Source: Bryopsis sp. KO-2023 | Taxonomy: Eukaryota; Chlorophyta; Ulvophyceae; Bryopsidales; Bryopsidaceae | Length of the DNA: 64,000 nt | Reading direction: 5' to 3' | Assembly (NCBI GenBank): GCA_030272585.1 | Contig: BSYQ01000001.1 | Location: forward strand, 3,038,001-3,102,000 | In this document: positions 48,322 through 59,330 of the stretch, one piece after another | How positions within the stretch are numbered: the stretch's first letter is position 1 | Layout of the letters: each line of letters opens with the position of its first letter | Program-made: the position numbers and the translations under genes | Notes under the pieces: model-generated | The model's database searches: none | Told to the model about the DNA's origin: nothing | What the model saw: the letters and a program-made list of their open reading frames with translations, nothing else

Positions 48322-50189
48322 TCACTCACGTGTCTTGGTTCGACCATCTGCTGAAGATCCTTGTCTCTGAGCGACTGCGATAGCGAACGACCTCGATTTA
48401 GTGCATCCCACTTTCTTTTCCCCGCCGAAGCAAAACGAGACAGAGATGATTGGTAACTTTTCCTCGCCCTGAAGAGTTCCACCCTGTTTCGTAGGCACCC
48501 TTGTTTCTCGAATTACCTTCGCCTTCCGTGGCAGCCTCTCCGATTTGCATCTGGGTTCAACTGCGTGGTCTGGATTCATCAGGTTGTTTCGCTTTGACGA
48601 GTTCGCTCTGACGGCTGCAATTTTTGGACTGCCGGTGCCGCCTTGCAAAGAACTGCCCCGCCCTCCTATCGGCTTCACCGCAGGAAGCTCCGACAACCTG
48701 ACCACTTGCAGTCTGGAACTCGGTCTGACGGCCCTCGAGTAGCGAGAGATGAAAGGATGTGGGAGAAGACCAGAAGCGGTGGGGCGGTATTCCGCCTCGT
48801 AGGTCATCATCTTTACAGCAAACAAAGCAGGAAATTTGCTTCACCCTCTCTGAAATGCAGGGTGTTGGAACACTTGCGATCTTTTACGGCTCTGAATACC
48901 ACCTACTGATCGAATGAAGTCGCAGCAAGGTACCGACACGAAGCTTGGGAGTTTCTTAGGCCGATTTTCTCTTATGAGCTCCCGAGCTTCATCTTTGTTG
49001 TGGGACTCAAAGGGAGACCTCCCTGGCACAATACACGCAAAATCGTAAGACAGCGCTGTCGCTCGAAATAAATAACCCTTCGCTTGAAACCTTCCGCGCG
49101 AACGAAAAACTCAGTACTTTACCAGAGACCAGCTCGAAGCAGGTAACTCCCAAAGCCCATATATCAACTTTTTCGGTGACGGGCACGATATCATCGACTT
49201 TGAACTGGCCGCTCAACACCTTGTCGACTGAAGGGAGCTTCACCAGCTGATATTCACAGCGTCAGACGAACCAATCAGTACATGCACGATTGCAAAGAGT
49301 TTGGAAGGGTGTTAATCGTGTTCGCACCTCTGGTGCCATATATTCCACAGTTCCAACCGGGGAAATCGCTCGTTCCTCGTGGATGCTCATAGTGAGCCCA
49401 AAGTCCCCGAGCTTGACGTGCAAGTCCTCGTCAACAAATACATTTTCCAGTTTTATGTCTCGATGAATCATTCCCATTCTGTGCATGTGTTGGAGAGTTG
49501 TCAAAAGAGGAATAGCAACCTACAGATAAGCCAAAGAAATGTCATTGAATAAAACTGCATTATTGAGGTCTTCTTGTGGACAAAAAGCAAACCACGAACG
49601 AGACGAAGGCCACGCACCATGTTGCAAATTCTCTTTTCTGTCATTGCTCGCCCCTCACGAATAAGAAGCTCCAACAAGTCCCCCTTGGGGCAATACTCCA
49701 TCACAATATAAATGTAGTGGGTATCTTGGAACGCTCCATAGAAACGTGTCGTGTTGGGAATTCTGCGAACAAATCGCGATTCGAAGCTTTGCTTTTTTCC
49801 CTCGAACACGTGAAAAAAACCAAGTGGCGGCGGAATATCAAATTAGAGCTTTTCGGTGTTCTTACTGTTTCGTAGTCAGGCAACGCATCATCCGCGCCTC
49901 CCTCCGCACAGATCTCATTTTTACGGTGGACAGCTTGTGCCTATCGTAGGCTTTAATCGCCACCCTTTCATTTCTGAGCAAACGCTCACATATGCATGAA
50001 AAAATTTTACAATCCCTGCACCGGAGGAAACACATGGTGAGGATTGATACGTGTTTGTTTGATGAGAAACTCGCCACCCCAATCTGTGCTTCATGCCACT
50101 TACTTTCCTTTCCCAATGACGAGCTTGTCAGTGAAATCCTCGAATGTTAAATCCAAAGAATTAAGAATATCACAATCCTGTTCCTGCAT
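48322..50189 (-). CDS. Serine/threonine protein kinase
   Basis: Seven exons: 50189-50104, 50015-49866, 49762-49618, 49519-49328, 49246-49123, 49022-48934, 48810-48322. Phase closes to 424 aa. The kinase domain fills about residues 18-270. The Gly-rich loop is weak (VIGKGKDCKIF), so a GxGxxG is not intact. VAIK supplies the ATP lysine, a downstream Glu sits in RREARMM, the hinge is YIVMEYCPKGDLLELL, the catalytic loop HRDIKLEN, then DFGL, and the activation segment ends GTVEYMAPE. Subdomains IX-XI read VDIWALGVTCFEL and YRPTASGLLPHPFI. The HRDxKxEN and MAPE forms fit an active Ser/Thr kinase. The last 120 residues are basic and Ser-rich with no known domain. Closest subfamily not assigned. Confidence 0.85.
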
Positions 50190-50794
50190 CTCCTCGATAA
50201 TTCAACAATTTTGCCTTCAGCCGCCCATTCCTTTTCTGAACACATCACAGATTTCGTTCAATGCGTTCTACGGTGTGGTGAACGCCGCACAACAACGCGG
50301 AACAGCGGGATGCCTCGTAAAACGAAGTTCATTTAACCTTAACGCTGATTTCAAGCGTTTTTTTCACTTCGAGGAATGTCTTGTTCAGCCTGCGAATTGT
50401 CACACCTGCGCGATTCGTTCACTGTTTCGTTTAGCCCCTGCTCGCAAAAACGTCCTCGAAGGCCGGCGCCTTGGAACTTCATTTCATAATCGGCCCAACA
50501 CAGCTATGTGTGTAACCAGAATAACGGCGCTCGTCAACTGGGGAGTTTGCAGGGACAGTTTCTGGTTAGCCAAGTCTTCCATGCAGAGCCAGATTGTTCG
50601 TAGTGCGAAAACCAGAAACTGTCTTCCCGGCTGGACCCCGAAGATGCAAGGAAATTTGCAGGAAGGAAATTAGTGTCAACTGCACATTTCGCCGCCAATG
50701 CGGACGTCAAGAGACATCTGATACGATGCTGGTGGATCTGGTGATCCATGTCACTTGAAAGCAGGCCGGCAGTCGCAATCAAACTGCTTCAAGA
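50190..50794. other. Bidirectional spacer, kinase / PAP-like
   Basis: A 605-bp gap between divergent genes that must contain both promoters. No additional gene is recognised. Confidence 0.45.
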
Positions 50795-51625
50795 ATGCGG
50801 GGCCTGACGCTGCGATGTCGTTCGGTGCCTCCGTCGAAGTTTATCGCACGGCAGGCGATTGGGAAAAATGGGAAAAATCGCCGCGAGTTGCGGCTTCGGG
50901 CATACAAGACTGCTGATGGAGACGTCTTGACTGCTGACGAAGAGGGGCGGCTTGAGGTTTGGGGTGACCAGAAAATGGAGGAAGCCTTGGAAAAATTGAT
51001 ACGTGCTGGAGAAACGAAGGCCGAGCCACCCAGCGAGGTGGAGAGCGCTGTGCTGGCGATCGAGCAAGAATCCCTGCGAAATCCACAAGGTCATTTCCAA
51101 ATCTGATGAACACATGACAGTCTTGCTTCCCAACTCAGCAGCAGCCTATCCTTCTTTCCAATTGGTTGGAACATCGAATTCCAAAGCAAACAAACAGTAA
51201 CACAAGCAGCCAAATATATTGGTGTGAAATGCAATCGACGTTATTTGTTGTTTGGTTGTCCCCTTCCAGGTGATGTGCTCAGCCTTTTGGATGGACAGTG
51301 GACGCTTTTCTTTTCCACCGCAACAGGAGTTTTCAAGTATGTCCCAGTGAAAGAATATGCTGAGGTGGATTCCTCAAAAGGTTCTTTCAACATAGGATCA
51401 GAAGTTGGCTTTGTCAAGTTTCACATCCCAGGGTCCTTCGATTGGAAGGGGGAAGAAAATCTGATGACCTTCAGATTTTTGAAAATCGAGACGGATGTGC
51501 TGGGGTTCAAATTTGAATTTGAACTGGCCAAGAAGGACAAGTTCTACACCTTCTTTTATGTGGATGAAAACATCGCTTGCATTCGAAGCAAGGGTAAAGG
51601 AATCACGTTAATGTGCCGAAGTTAG
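50795..51625 (+). CDS. PAP/fibrillin-like plastid protein
   Basis: Two exons, 50795-51089 and 51270-51625, close in phase to 216 aa. The first about 30 residues (MRGLTLRCRSVPPSKFIARQ) are basic and acid-free, like a plastid transit peptide. A charged helical stretch follows (EALEKLIRAGETKAEPP; ESAVLAIEQES). Exon 2 opens with LSLLDGQWTLFFSTATGVFK, which resembles the LxGxWxLLYTT strand of PAP/fibrillin domains. It continues with strand-like segments FNIGSEVGFVKFHIPGSF, LMTFRFLKIETDVLGFKF and FYVDENIACIRSKGKG; the last resembles the YxDxxxRxxRG end of that fold. The match is weaker than for the FBN9-type gene, so another lipocalin-like plastid family remains possible. Confidence 0.6.
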
Positions 51626-52057
51626 AACAGCGGCATGCATGCATGTGGGGAGTGTGAAATCCGAGGCCATTTCAGTTTACTAGGTTGGAAATTTTGGACG
51701 TGCTGTTTCTGAGAGATGAAGCTATTGAATGTAATATCGTCACAAAAAAAATCTTCCCCACATTTCCTGTCTACAAGTTGTTTTGTTCTGTATCTGAAAC
51801 AGCCCCACTCTGACGCCCCCCCCCCCCCGTCCCAACTCAAAGAAACTATCGTGATTTCGTATTCACTTTGATTTTTTTCCACCCTGCAAGCACCAACTAT
51901 ACTCCAAACATCGCCCCTCCCCCCCCAATTCATGCATGTCTTCCCCTCCTGTTTCCCCTCTGAAGTCCCACAATTTATCGAACAAAAAAAACTGATCTAT
52001 GTACTATGCCAGACTGGCAACAGGTCCCGAAGTGCCTGACAGAACTAATTGAGTAAC
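51626..52057. other. Convergent spacer
   Basis: A 432-bp gap between the PAP-like and POLE3-like 3' ends, with a C12 run near 51816. No gene is seen. Confidence 0.5.
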
Positions 52058-52913
52058 TCAGGTTTCCTCGGCATCCATTTGCTCATCTTCGCCACCCTCC
52101 TCTTCTTCTTCAGCTCCGGTTGCGGGGTCTGCTTCTTGAGGCGCACTGCCCTCACCTCCCTCAGACAGCTTCTTTTTCTTTTGCTCCGATTCTGGTGCCT
52201 CCCCCTTATCAGCTTGATCCTCGTCTCGGTCCACCTTTCGCTTTTTCAATTGCTCTTGCTTCTTTCGACTCTTTTCCTTCGCATCTTTCTTGAAATCTGG
52301 ATTTTTTTTTATTTTTCAAAAAAAGAAAGAAAAACAACAAAATGAACTGTTGCTCTCCGAGTTGCATGTCAAGATAGGAAGGACGATCAGCATTGCAAAT
52401 ATGCAAATAAAACAGTTGGTTTGGCATCTTGTCTTAAAAAACCCCATTGAAATGTTAAACTATGCTGGTTTTCCAAAACCTCATTTTTCATCTTGAGAAG
52501 ACTATATTATGCTCAGGAAGAAAAAGAAAAGGTGTTCAAAATATCAGTGCAATCTTGGCAGATGGCTATTCTTTCACTCCTTTTTATCTTTTTCTTTGAA
52601 CAGGGGGTCCTTCCTTGCTACCTTCCAGAACTTCCCTCAATTGAGGAACGAAGTCTCCGAAGTCCAAATCATCCAACGCTCTCAGGACATCATCCGCCCC
52701 AACCGTTTGCCTCTTCGCCTCCCGACAGATGTCGTTCGCCGTGCTCGTAACGTACCAGATAAATACGCGCGCGCTCTCAGAAAACGCCAAAAGGGCGTCC
52801 TTGTTGAGGGCCAATGATTTCTTGTTGTCGTCTCCTCCGTCGAGGAGTTCGGACAATTTGCTCTTGACGATTCTCTTCACGTGAATCTTGGGGAGTTCCG
52901 CTTCGGGCTCCAT
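52058..52913 (-). CDS. POLE3: DNA polymerase epsilon subunit 3-like histone-fold protein
   Basis: Two exons, 52913-52622 and 52296-52058, close in phase to 176 aa. POLE3/DPB4/CHRAC17 pairs with a second histone-fold subunit in DNA polymerase epsilon, and in animals also in CHRAC. It handles H3-H4 at forks. The NF-YB-like fold reads LPKIHVKRIVKSKLSE, LNKDALLAFSESARVFIWYV, REAKRQTVGADDVLRALDDL and DFGDFVPQLREVLEG. The SA.VF..Y.TS.AN and K..T..A.DVL.A...L.F..F pattern is that of POLE3 rather than NF-YB. The second exon codes the usual Lys/Glu tail (KEKSRKKQEQLKKRK, then EEEEEGGEDEQ), ending in acids as in the animal protein. Confidence 0.92.
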
Positions 52914-53637
52914 CGAGCGAAGAGCGGGGGCAAAACCAAAGTTCTCAGCGACAAACGAGCTGCGTGAATGGTCCGCTTCGCTTGCCGTTCGGAAAACGAT
53001 TGGGTGGTGGGAAGGGTTGCCTGTGGCATTAGGGCTGTGCTGCTTTTTCGGTTTCTGTCCAATCAACGCAGCATGCATTTATTGATAATGACGCTAATGA
53101 GGCGAGCAGCCAAACAGAACCAGACCAAAAATAGAAGAGAACATCAAAGAAACCCCCTTCTGCAGTTTTATGATGAAAAAACCTTTGTAAATCTTCCCCC
53201 CCCCCCAATATCATTATTCTTTCATGACTTCTTCATATGATTTTTGGGAAAAGGCAGCTAAAATCAAAAGGCAGGCTCGGGTTGGAACGAGCGACAGCAT
53301 GTCAGACACATCGGAATTCCTCTGCAACAATTACACCCTTCATCCAGACTGTTACATCTGTACATGATTTTCGAATGCTAACACCCTTCATCAATTCAAA
53401 ATATAGCTGACAAAAATCCTCTGCACGTTCAGCAGGCAGGTCAAGTGCATTGGAACGCTCGCCAAAAAACGATATCCGTCAAATATAGAAACCAATATTT
53501 ATCCAGTGGAATCGGTTTCCACGTTAAAATGAAGTATGCTAGATGACTGCCTTAATGTGTATATAAAGAGAGAACGAACGAGAACCATCTAACCCCAGAA
53601 ACTCGTGAAAAAAAAATCACTAAACTATAAAATATCC
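52914..53637. other. Spacer upstream of POLE3
   Basis: A 724-bp gap between two minus-strand genes: the POLE3 promoter on the left, the 3' UTR of the cysteine-ladder gene on the right. No gene is recognised. Confidence 0.5.
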
Positions 53638-55604
53638 CTATTGACAAATGTAGGTAGTGATAGGATTGCAATTCTTTCCATCCCCAATCGGTACAGATTT
53701 GCAAACCCTCTTGAAACCACATTTCTCTCCATCCCCACAAAGTTGATCGCCACAGGTTACATCTGCAAGGAATAAAGGCCAGCTGTTAAAACACAATCCA
53801 TTAAAGAAAAACAGAAAGTCTGTGCGGGGATGTAGCAACAACTCACTTGGTACATCTGCGCAGTTTTGTACAGTCTTCTGCTTGCATTTCTTAGAAACAA
53901 CGGTTGCGCATTCCTCTTGGACTCCAATTTCTTTGCAGTCGTCGACGGTATCCGTGGAACACTCTTCTTCGTCTTTTTCCTCGCAGACTTGCACAGTTTC
54001 GACACCGCATTTTTCCTTCTCCGTGCACACCTCCTCCTTCACCTGCAGCAGCAAAGACGTCAAACTCTCAATGCCGCGACGAGTGGCGTCAAGGCAGCGC
54101 GAAAAGGCGTCTGTTTGAAACCTGCAGGAAATTGTGAACTGTGCGTGTGCCTACCTTCTTGCACTTGGGTACGGCTACGTTTTCGCACACTCGCACTTTC
54201 ACGGTCTTGCATTTATTGGCGTATTTTCTATCGCACTCCTCTTCTTCGATGTCGACACACGTTTCGACCTCCTTGTCCTCGCACTGTTCCTTCTTCACAG
54301 TTTTGCATTTATTCTCTAATACGGTTTCACAGTCTGGAACAGTCTCACACTTCTCCACATACTCGGTTTCGCACTTCTCCACTTCGACATCCTCACAGAC
54401 TGTCTTCGTGAACACAGTGCAAGCGACGGCGGAGGCCGACGCAGATGCTGACCCACTCTGCGACGAGTTCTGGTCACTCTGGCATACCTAAGGACCAAGG
54501 TGCAAAAAGACGTTGAAAAAGAACCATGGTAGACGACTACCGTCCCGAATCTGCCAATACCCATCGAGCGCGCTCACCTTGTGTGGGACTTTCTTGCACT
54601 GCATCTCTGTGACTTTTTTGCAGTTATCCTTGGGAGTTGATTTACATTTTTTCTTCCCTTCCTTGGTGCATTTCTCCTTAGGAACTTGCTTGCACTCTTG
54701 TGTATCGACCTTCTTGCAGTCCGGCACGATAGTCTTTTCACAGCTTGGTTTCTTCACCTTTCTGCAATTGCCCTTGACGAGACCAGGTCCACATTCTTCC
54801 CGGGGTTCGTTGCGGCATCTCTGAGACCACAATCGCCACAAGTGAGCAAGCAGAGCAGTTGGAAGAATTGGATCTGGCCGAACAACGAACAACGGACGAC
54901 TTGCGAGAGCATGGGGGACTTACCGACTTGAAGACGTTTCTGCATTGGTCCTTCTTGACGGTTTTGCACTCCAGCTCCCCCGTCTTTCTGCAGACTTCCT
55001 GTTCCACGTCCTTGCATTTAGTCTTTGGAACTGTAACGCACGATTTTTTGGGCACCTTCTTGCATGATGTTTTGGGCGTTTTCGTGCATTTCTTTTCTGG
55101 GACGTCTTTGCATTCTTCAACGACATCAGTGGTACATCTTGTATCTAGCAGAAGAAACAAAGCCCATTTGTCAACACATTTGTTATGACACCGCATGCGC
55201 AGATAGTTTTCGAGCCACAACTTACTTCCATAAGGGTCTTCAACGCAGGACTTTTCGGGTTGGCACAATGTGGCGCCTGCCGCCCCTGGAGAACAGCGCG
55301 CACGCAACGTTTTTAGTTCTAGTTTCACTCTATTTCAGCGACGACGGACGGAAACATGCAACTGGCCCCCCACCTGATTTACACACATACGTCTCTCGCT
55401 TGGTACAAGACGTGCCTTCAGGGCAAGAGCCGCAGCCTGCACACATCCACACCAAAAAGGTTGAGACGCGTACAATAATGAATATCCATTCTCGGGGCTG
55501 ATCCACAACTGCTGCTCACCTTCTGCCGCTAAAATGTGACGTCCACCTTCCGCGAACGCCAGCAGCATCGCGAAAAGACCGCACACGAGGGTCGCCCTGG
55601 TCAT
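53638..55604 (-). CDS. Secreted cysteine-ladder protein, 441 aa
   Basis: Eight exons: 55604-55520, 55436-55374, 55285-55226, 55144-54924, 54820-54578, 54487-54155, 54042-53847, 53762-53638. Phase closes to 441 aa. The start MTRATLVCGLFAMLLAFAEG is a signal peptide. The N-terminus has a small cysteine module (CGSCPEGTSCTKRETYVC). Then come about 300 residues in which single cysteines recur every 7-12 residues in a Lys/Glu/Val/Thr background, for example CKTVKKEQCEDKEVETC, CKKVPKKSCVTVPKTKC and CETVPDCETVLENKC. The rough unit is CxxVxxxxC. A Gly/Ser/Ala linker interrupts the ladder. The end (TCGDQLCGDGEKCGFKRVC) echoes the N-terminal module. The even spacing suggests an extended disulfide-linked rod. 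I recognise no named family. Extracellular matrix, wall or scale protein is inference. Confidence 0.8.
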
Positions 55605-56236
55605 TTTGGCCTGTTCCGCCCGCAGGACCGTTAAGTTAGGGACCGATGTCTAGAGGGTTTCTGACTGACAGCGATCTTCCCCTCACGTAAACCACACCTC
55701 TACTCCTTTGTATGGCTGGGAAAAAAAATAACTCTTTGGTCACGGGCGAGTGCTATCACGAGGATGGTTCGGCCTTTCGCAGTAAAACCGAAGAAAGAAA
55801 CTTTGGATTATCGGAGCCCAGCCAATGATTTTTTGCTATGTCTGTGCAGAATCACCATTGGTGATTGTTTTTAGTGGTGGTGCGGTGGTGTGGCTGAGTG
55901 AGATGCATGGTATTTTTGTGAAATTTAGCCTGAATGCTTTCGACTTTTCGCATGCGAATCGTATGAATTATACTGTAATTCGGCCACCTTGGTTCTCACC
56001 TCGCCCCCGAAAAATATCTTGGGCGTTTCTACGGAAGTTTCAGCACACGCACGTGAAGCTGCCATCGTCCAGCACCGGCGGCAGCTGCCAGCATGACGTG
56101 GGTAGGCTCGTCGCTGCAGTCGGGCAGGCCTTTGTGCTCTTTCTCGGACGAAAAATGAAATTTGCATCCAGGAACGATCAGTCATACACCGCATTACAAA
56201 ACCAAGGCTGCCGTTCGTACACCCAGTTTTCGGGGG
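55605..56236. other. Bidirectional spacer
   Basis: A 632-bp gap between divergent genes. Both promoters must lie here. The long frames on both strands look non-coding. Confidence 0.45.
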
Positions 56237-59200
56237 ATGGCGAACAGAGGTAATACTGCGAACGAAGTCTTGGAGCGCGTCCGGGGAAACCTGGGCACTG
56301 CTCTTCCACTCGATCAGAAGGCCATCGATGATCTGAAAAAGAACGCCCTGAAGAAAGCCCGCGATATCCAACAGCAGGTTGAGAGGCAGCGACACGGACA
56401 GAGAAAGCCAGAAAAGCTGCTGCACAATGTCCTTGTCTTTCAAACCTAAATCGTCAAGCATTCATTTTTCTTTATTAGTATTTTTTTTCTTTTGGGAGGG
56501 GGGGCCATGTACCAAAAATATGCTCATTCTGGAACCTTGTTCGGTTTTTCGAAGCATGGTGCTCCTCTATTTTCTAGCAGAAAATTAGTTCATATTCAGA
56601 ATTTCCAGTGCCATTATTTCATTGGCAGGGTTAAACCCTGTTTTTGTTTTTTTTGCCCTTTCATCTTTGTTTTTTCCCTGTAGGCTTCGGAAGCTGCCAC
56701 TGAGAACATAAACCATGCCAAAAGAGTAGCTCAAGACATCGCTGGCAGCAGGGATGCCAAAGAAGCAAGCCAAAAAGTCTGGAGATTGTGGAAACACTCT
56801 GACACAGGCCCGGTAGCTAGAGCTATGGCCAGAGTGTTGGTGTGCCTCTTCTTCGTGAATTTGGTGTACGAAAATCTCGAAACTTATGCGTACCTTCGGG
56901 AACAGTACATCGGGGCTTCGGGCAGGAGGAATTATTTTCAGAAGCCTACCTTTCCCTGGCTGAACGTGTGTCTCATTTTGCCGTGTGCTCTTTTGACATC
57001 GTTCGGAGTGAAGGTGCCCATTACTGGAAGCATTTTGGTTTTGGACATGTTGAGGGAGAGCGCTGCAATGATTTGGACTCAGATGTGAGCACAAAGTTTT
57101 GCCGTTTGCCTTTTTTTTGTATGTATTGTATTAGGGATGTTCAGCAATTCAACGATAGCACTATTTCGACGTTGTTACTAAGCAAAATACCGTGTTTTGC
57201 TATCGTTTTCACCCCCGACTCGCCCCAACGACGCTATTTCGATTAGTAATAACGTCGAAATAGTGCTATCGTTGAATTGCTGAACATCCCTATTATGTAT
57301 TGCATTGTATTTGTTTCATTTTTGGCTCAGTATTGCTGATCCTCAACTTTTTATGTGGTAATTTGTGAGGCATCTTGCAAGAAATAGAATTGTATTTGTC
57401 CTCCCAAAGCTTGATGCAAAAGACAGAGAAACGCATAAATAAATGCTTATGATCCTTGTCTGACATCGGCAGTTTCTTCTGGTTTAAAACTCTTAGTCTG
57501 GACTTTGCAGGAAGCTGTTTTTCTTGTACGGGCGGCGACCGAACGAGCTGGTTGTGAAGCGTCTAGGAATGGTGGGCTGTTCTGCTCTGATTTTGGCGCA
57601 TTCCATCAAAGACAACAAGAAGCTGAGTACTTATGCAGGTGGGTTGATGAAAATGCGCATGCACAGAATTGAAAAAAATGAACACATGCCTTCGTCCACT
57701 CGAGAAAACTCAACAGTGTTTCGGAGAGTGGGTTGGGTTTTTTTACGGGAAAACAGTACAGATGCGGTTTTCCAGAAAACACTGTGTTTTCTGATTTCTG
57801 GAAAAGAAAATGAGAGATGAGCAATGATTATTTTATTTTTTTTCATGTGTTTTTTTTTTGCAAGCAGGACCACTTCTGTACAAGGACGACAATGTTCCTG
57901 GTCACAGAAAATCCTTTGCACTTTTGGTGGGAAGAATGCTGCTCACTTCCCTGTTTATGTATGTCGGCTATGTCCAGGTATTCCGACATGTTGCAAATCT
58001 TGCTGCTAATAATTTCCAAACCCCATCACTGTTTTTTTTATTTCATCGCAAAGTATGAAACTAGCATTTTTCTTAAAGCCAACAGTAGGTTCCCTCCCAG
58101 TATTTCTTCAGCTGCTGTGTGTGTGGGGGGGGTGTTGCAGTTTCTGATTCTGAGAGGATTTCTGTGTGTAGATTCGTCGCATCATAGCTCGCGATCTGTC
58201 TCTGTGGCAAACCAAAGGCCAGCAGCATTGGGAAATACGTGACGGCCACGACAATAATTGGCTCCTGCTGGAGTTTGCGTTATCGATCCCCTTCGCAGTC
58301 GGGTACAAGACACAGGTAGGATTAGCTGGATGTCTGTCAGAAATCGGCTTCCTCCCTCGAGGTCTGACCTCCAGTTTATGGGTCATCAAAAATAGGTTGA
58401 CCTGTAGGCATCCAATCAAGATCCTATGTTTAGCCTCCCTGGTGTTGCGAGCTAGTTGCATATCAATTTTTAAAATCCACTTGCTGCACAGCAGGAAGTT
58501 TTTCTTAATTAGGGTGTTTCTGAGAAAAAGAATTAGAAAAAATCTTGAGGGAAAGGACATGACTCAGTGTATTCTCGTTTTCAAAAGGAAAGTAAAAAGA
58601 GAAAGCAGAGTAGGAACGGCAAAAAGATTCGATTTTCGCTGGTTAAATTAATGGGGAAATTGCTGTGCATTTGTAGTAGGTGGTTTCTCGACTGATGTCT
58701 CTGACACTGGCAATGGAGGCATTGACATGCTGGCCATTCTGGTCCTCTCTGTGGCCATCGTGGTGAGTCTGGGGATTTCGACCAAACCCTCTATTTTTGT
58801 GGCACCATCCACGTATTGAATCAGCGTCATGCTGTCTTCATGAATCCCCCCCCCCCAAAAAAAAAAAATGATTCAGAAAACAATTTTAGAAATATCTGAC
58901 GAGATGCTTCGACTTTCTCAGGAAAGTTCTATTCATACTTTGTAGACATACATACATATATCTAGTGGTAATTTACCGAGATGCGGGCTTGTTCTCCAGT
59001 CAGTGCTGGTCTGCCGGCTGGTCGACCATTGCCCCCTTTTGCACATTGGAAATTACCGCAGCAGGATTGAGCCCACAGAAAGTCTCGTAACTTTTCATTG
59101 ATGGCATTTTGCAAAATCTGCAAAATTTCCTCCAAAATTCTCTGGAAATTTGTCTGGATAGGAATCTCAAACTTTTGAACAAGGTGTGGTGCATCATGCA

Positions 59201-59330
59201 CAGGCACTACCGCAGCCACGTCCGCTTGCATTTCGTTACCAACCTGGCTGTATCCGGTGGCCTCATAATGCTCCAGAGTTTTGGTGCGGGGCGTTACACT
59301 GTGGACAATCTCCTCAAAAAACGGCAGTGA
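56237..59330 (+). CDS. SURF4/DoxX-like multi-pass membrane protein with N-terminal extension
   Basis: Seven exons: 56237-56377, 56684-57084, 57511-57638, 57868-57977, 58172-58315, 58680-58762, 59204-59330. Phase closes to 377 aa. SURF4/Erv29 proteins are ER cargo receptors that help secretory proteins into COPII vesicles. About the last 250 residues carry the fold: VARAMARVLVCLFFVNLVYE, VKVPITGSILVLDMLRE, FALLVGRMLLTSLFMYVGYV, LLLEFALSIPFAVGYKTQ, and HVRLHFVTNLAVSGGLIMLQ. The GR.LL..LFMY and HFVTNLAVSGGLIML segments match the family's most conserved helices. The first about 95 residues are charged and helical (KALDDLKKNALKKARDIQQQ-like; NHAKRVAQDIAGS) and absent from animal SURF4. The C-terminus is KKRQ, not a clean KKxx. 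Intron 2 holds a MITE. DoxX relatives cannot be fully excluded. Confidence 0.8.
57132..57292. mobile_element. 161-bp MITE, copy 2, in SURF4-like intron
   Basis: It has the same length and ends as the copy at 35436-35596, with long inverted arms and TA at both borders. The right half of the two copies appears identical; the six or so differences fall in the left half. It lies in the intron 57085-57510. Confidence 0.92.
58846..58868. repeat. Composite C11-A12 tract in SURF4-like intron
   Basis: A C run followed directly by an A run, about 85 bp downstream of the donor at 58763, in the same transcript orientation (C then A) as those in the CABIN1-like and SELO introns. Confidence 0.9.

Noticed and set aside
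55825..56461. Long frames on both strands between the Cys-ladder and SURF4-like genes
   Set aside because: No motif, no splice context, and they overlap the SURF4-like first exon on the wrong strand or frame.
58962..59231. Minus-strand frame MQADVAAVVPVHDAPH... as continuation of the TFIIIC copy
   Set aside because: It is antisense to the last SURF4-like exon and shows no similarity to TFIIIC.
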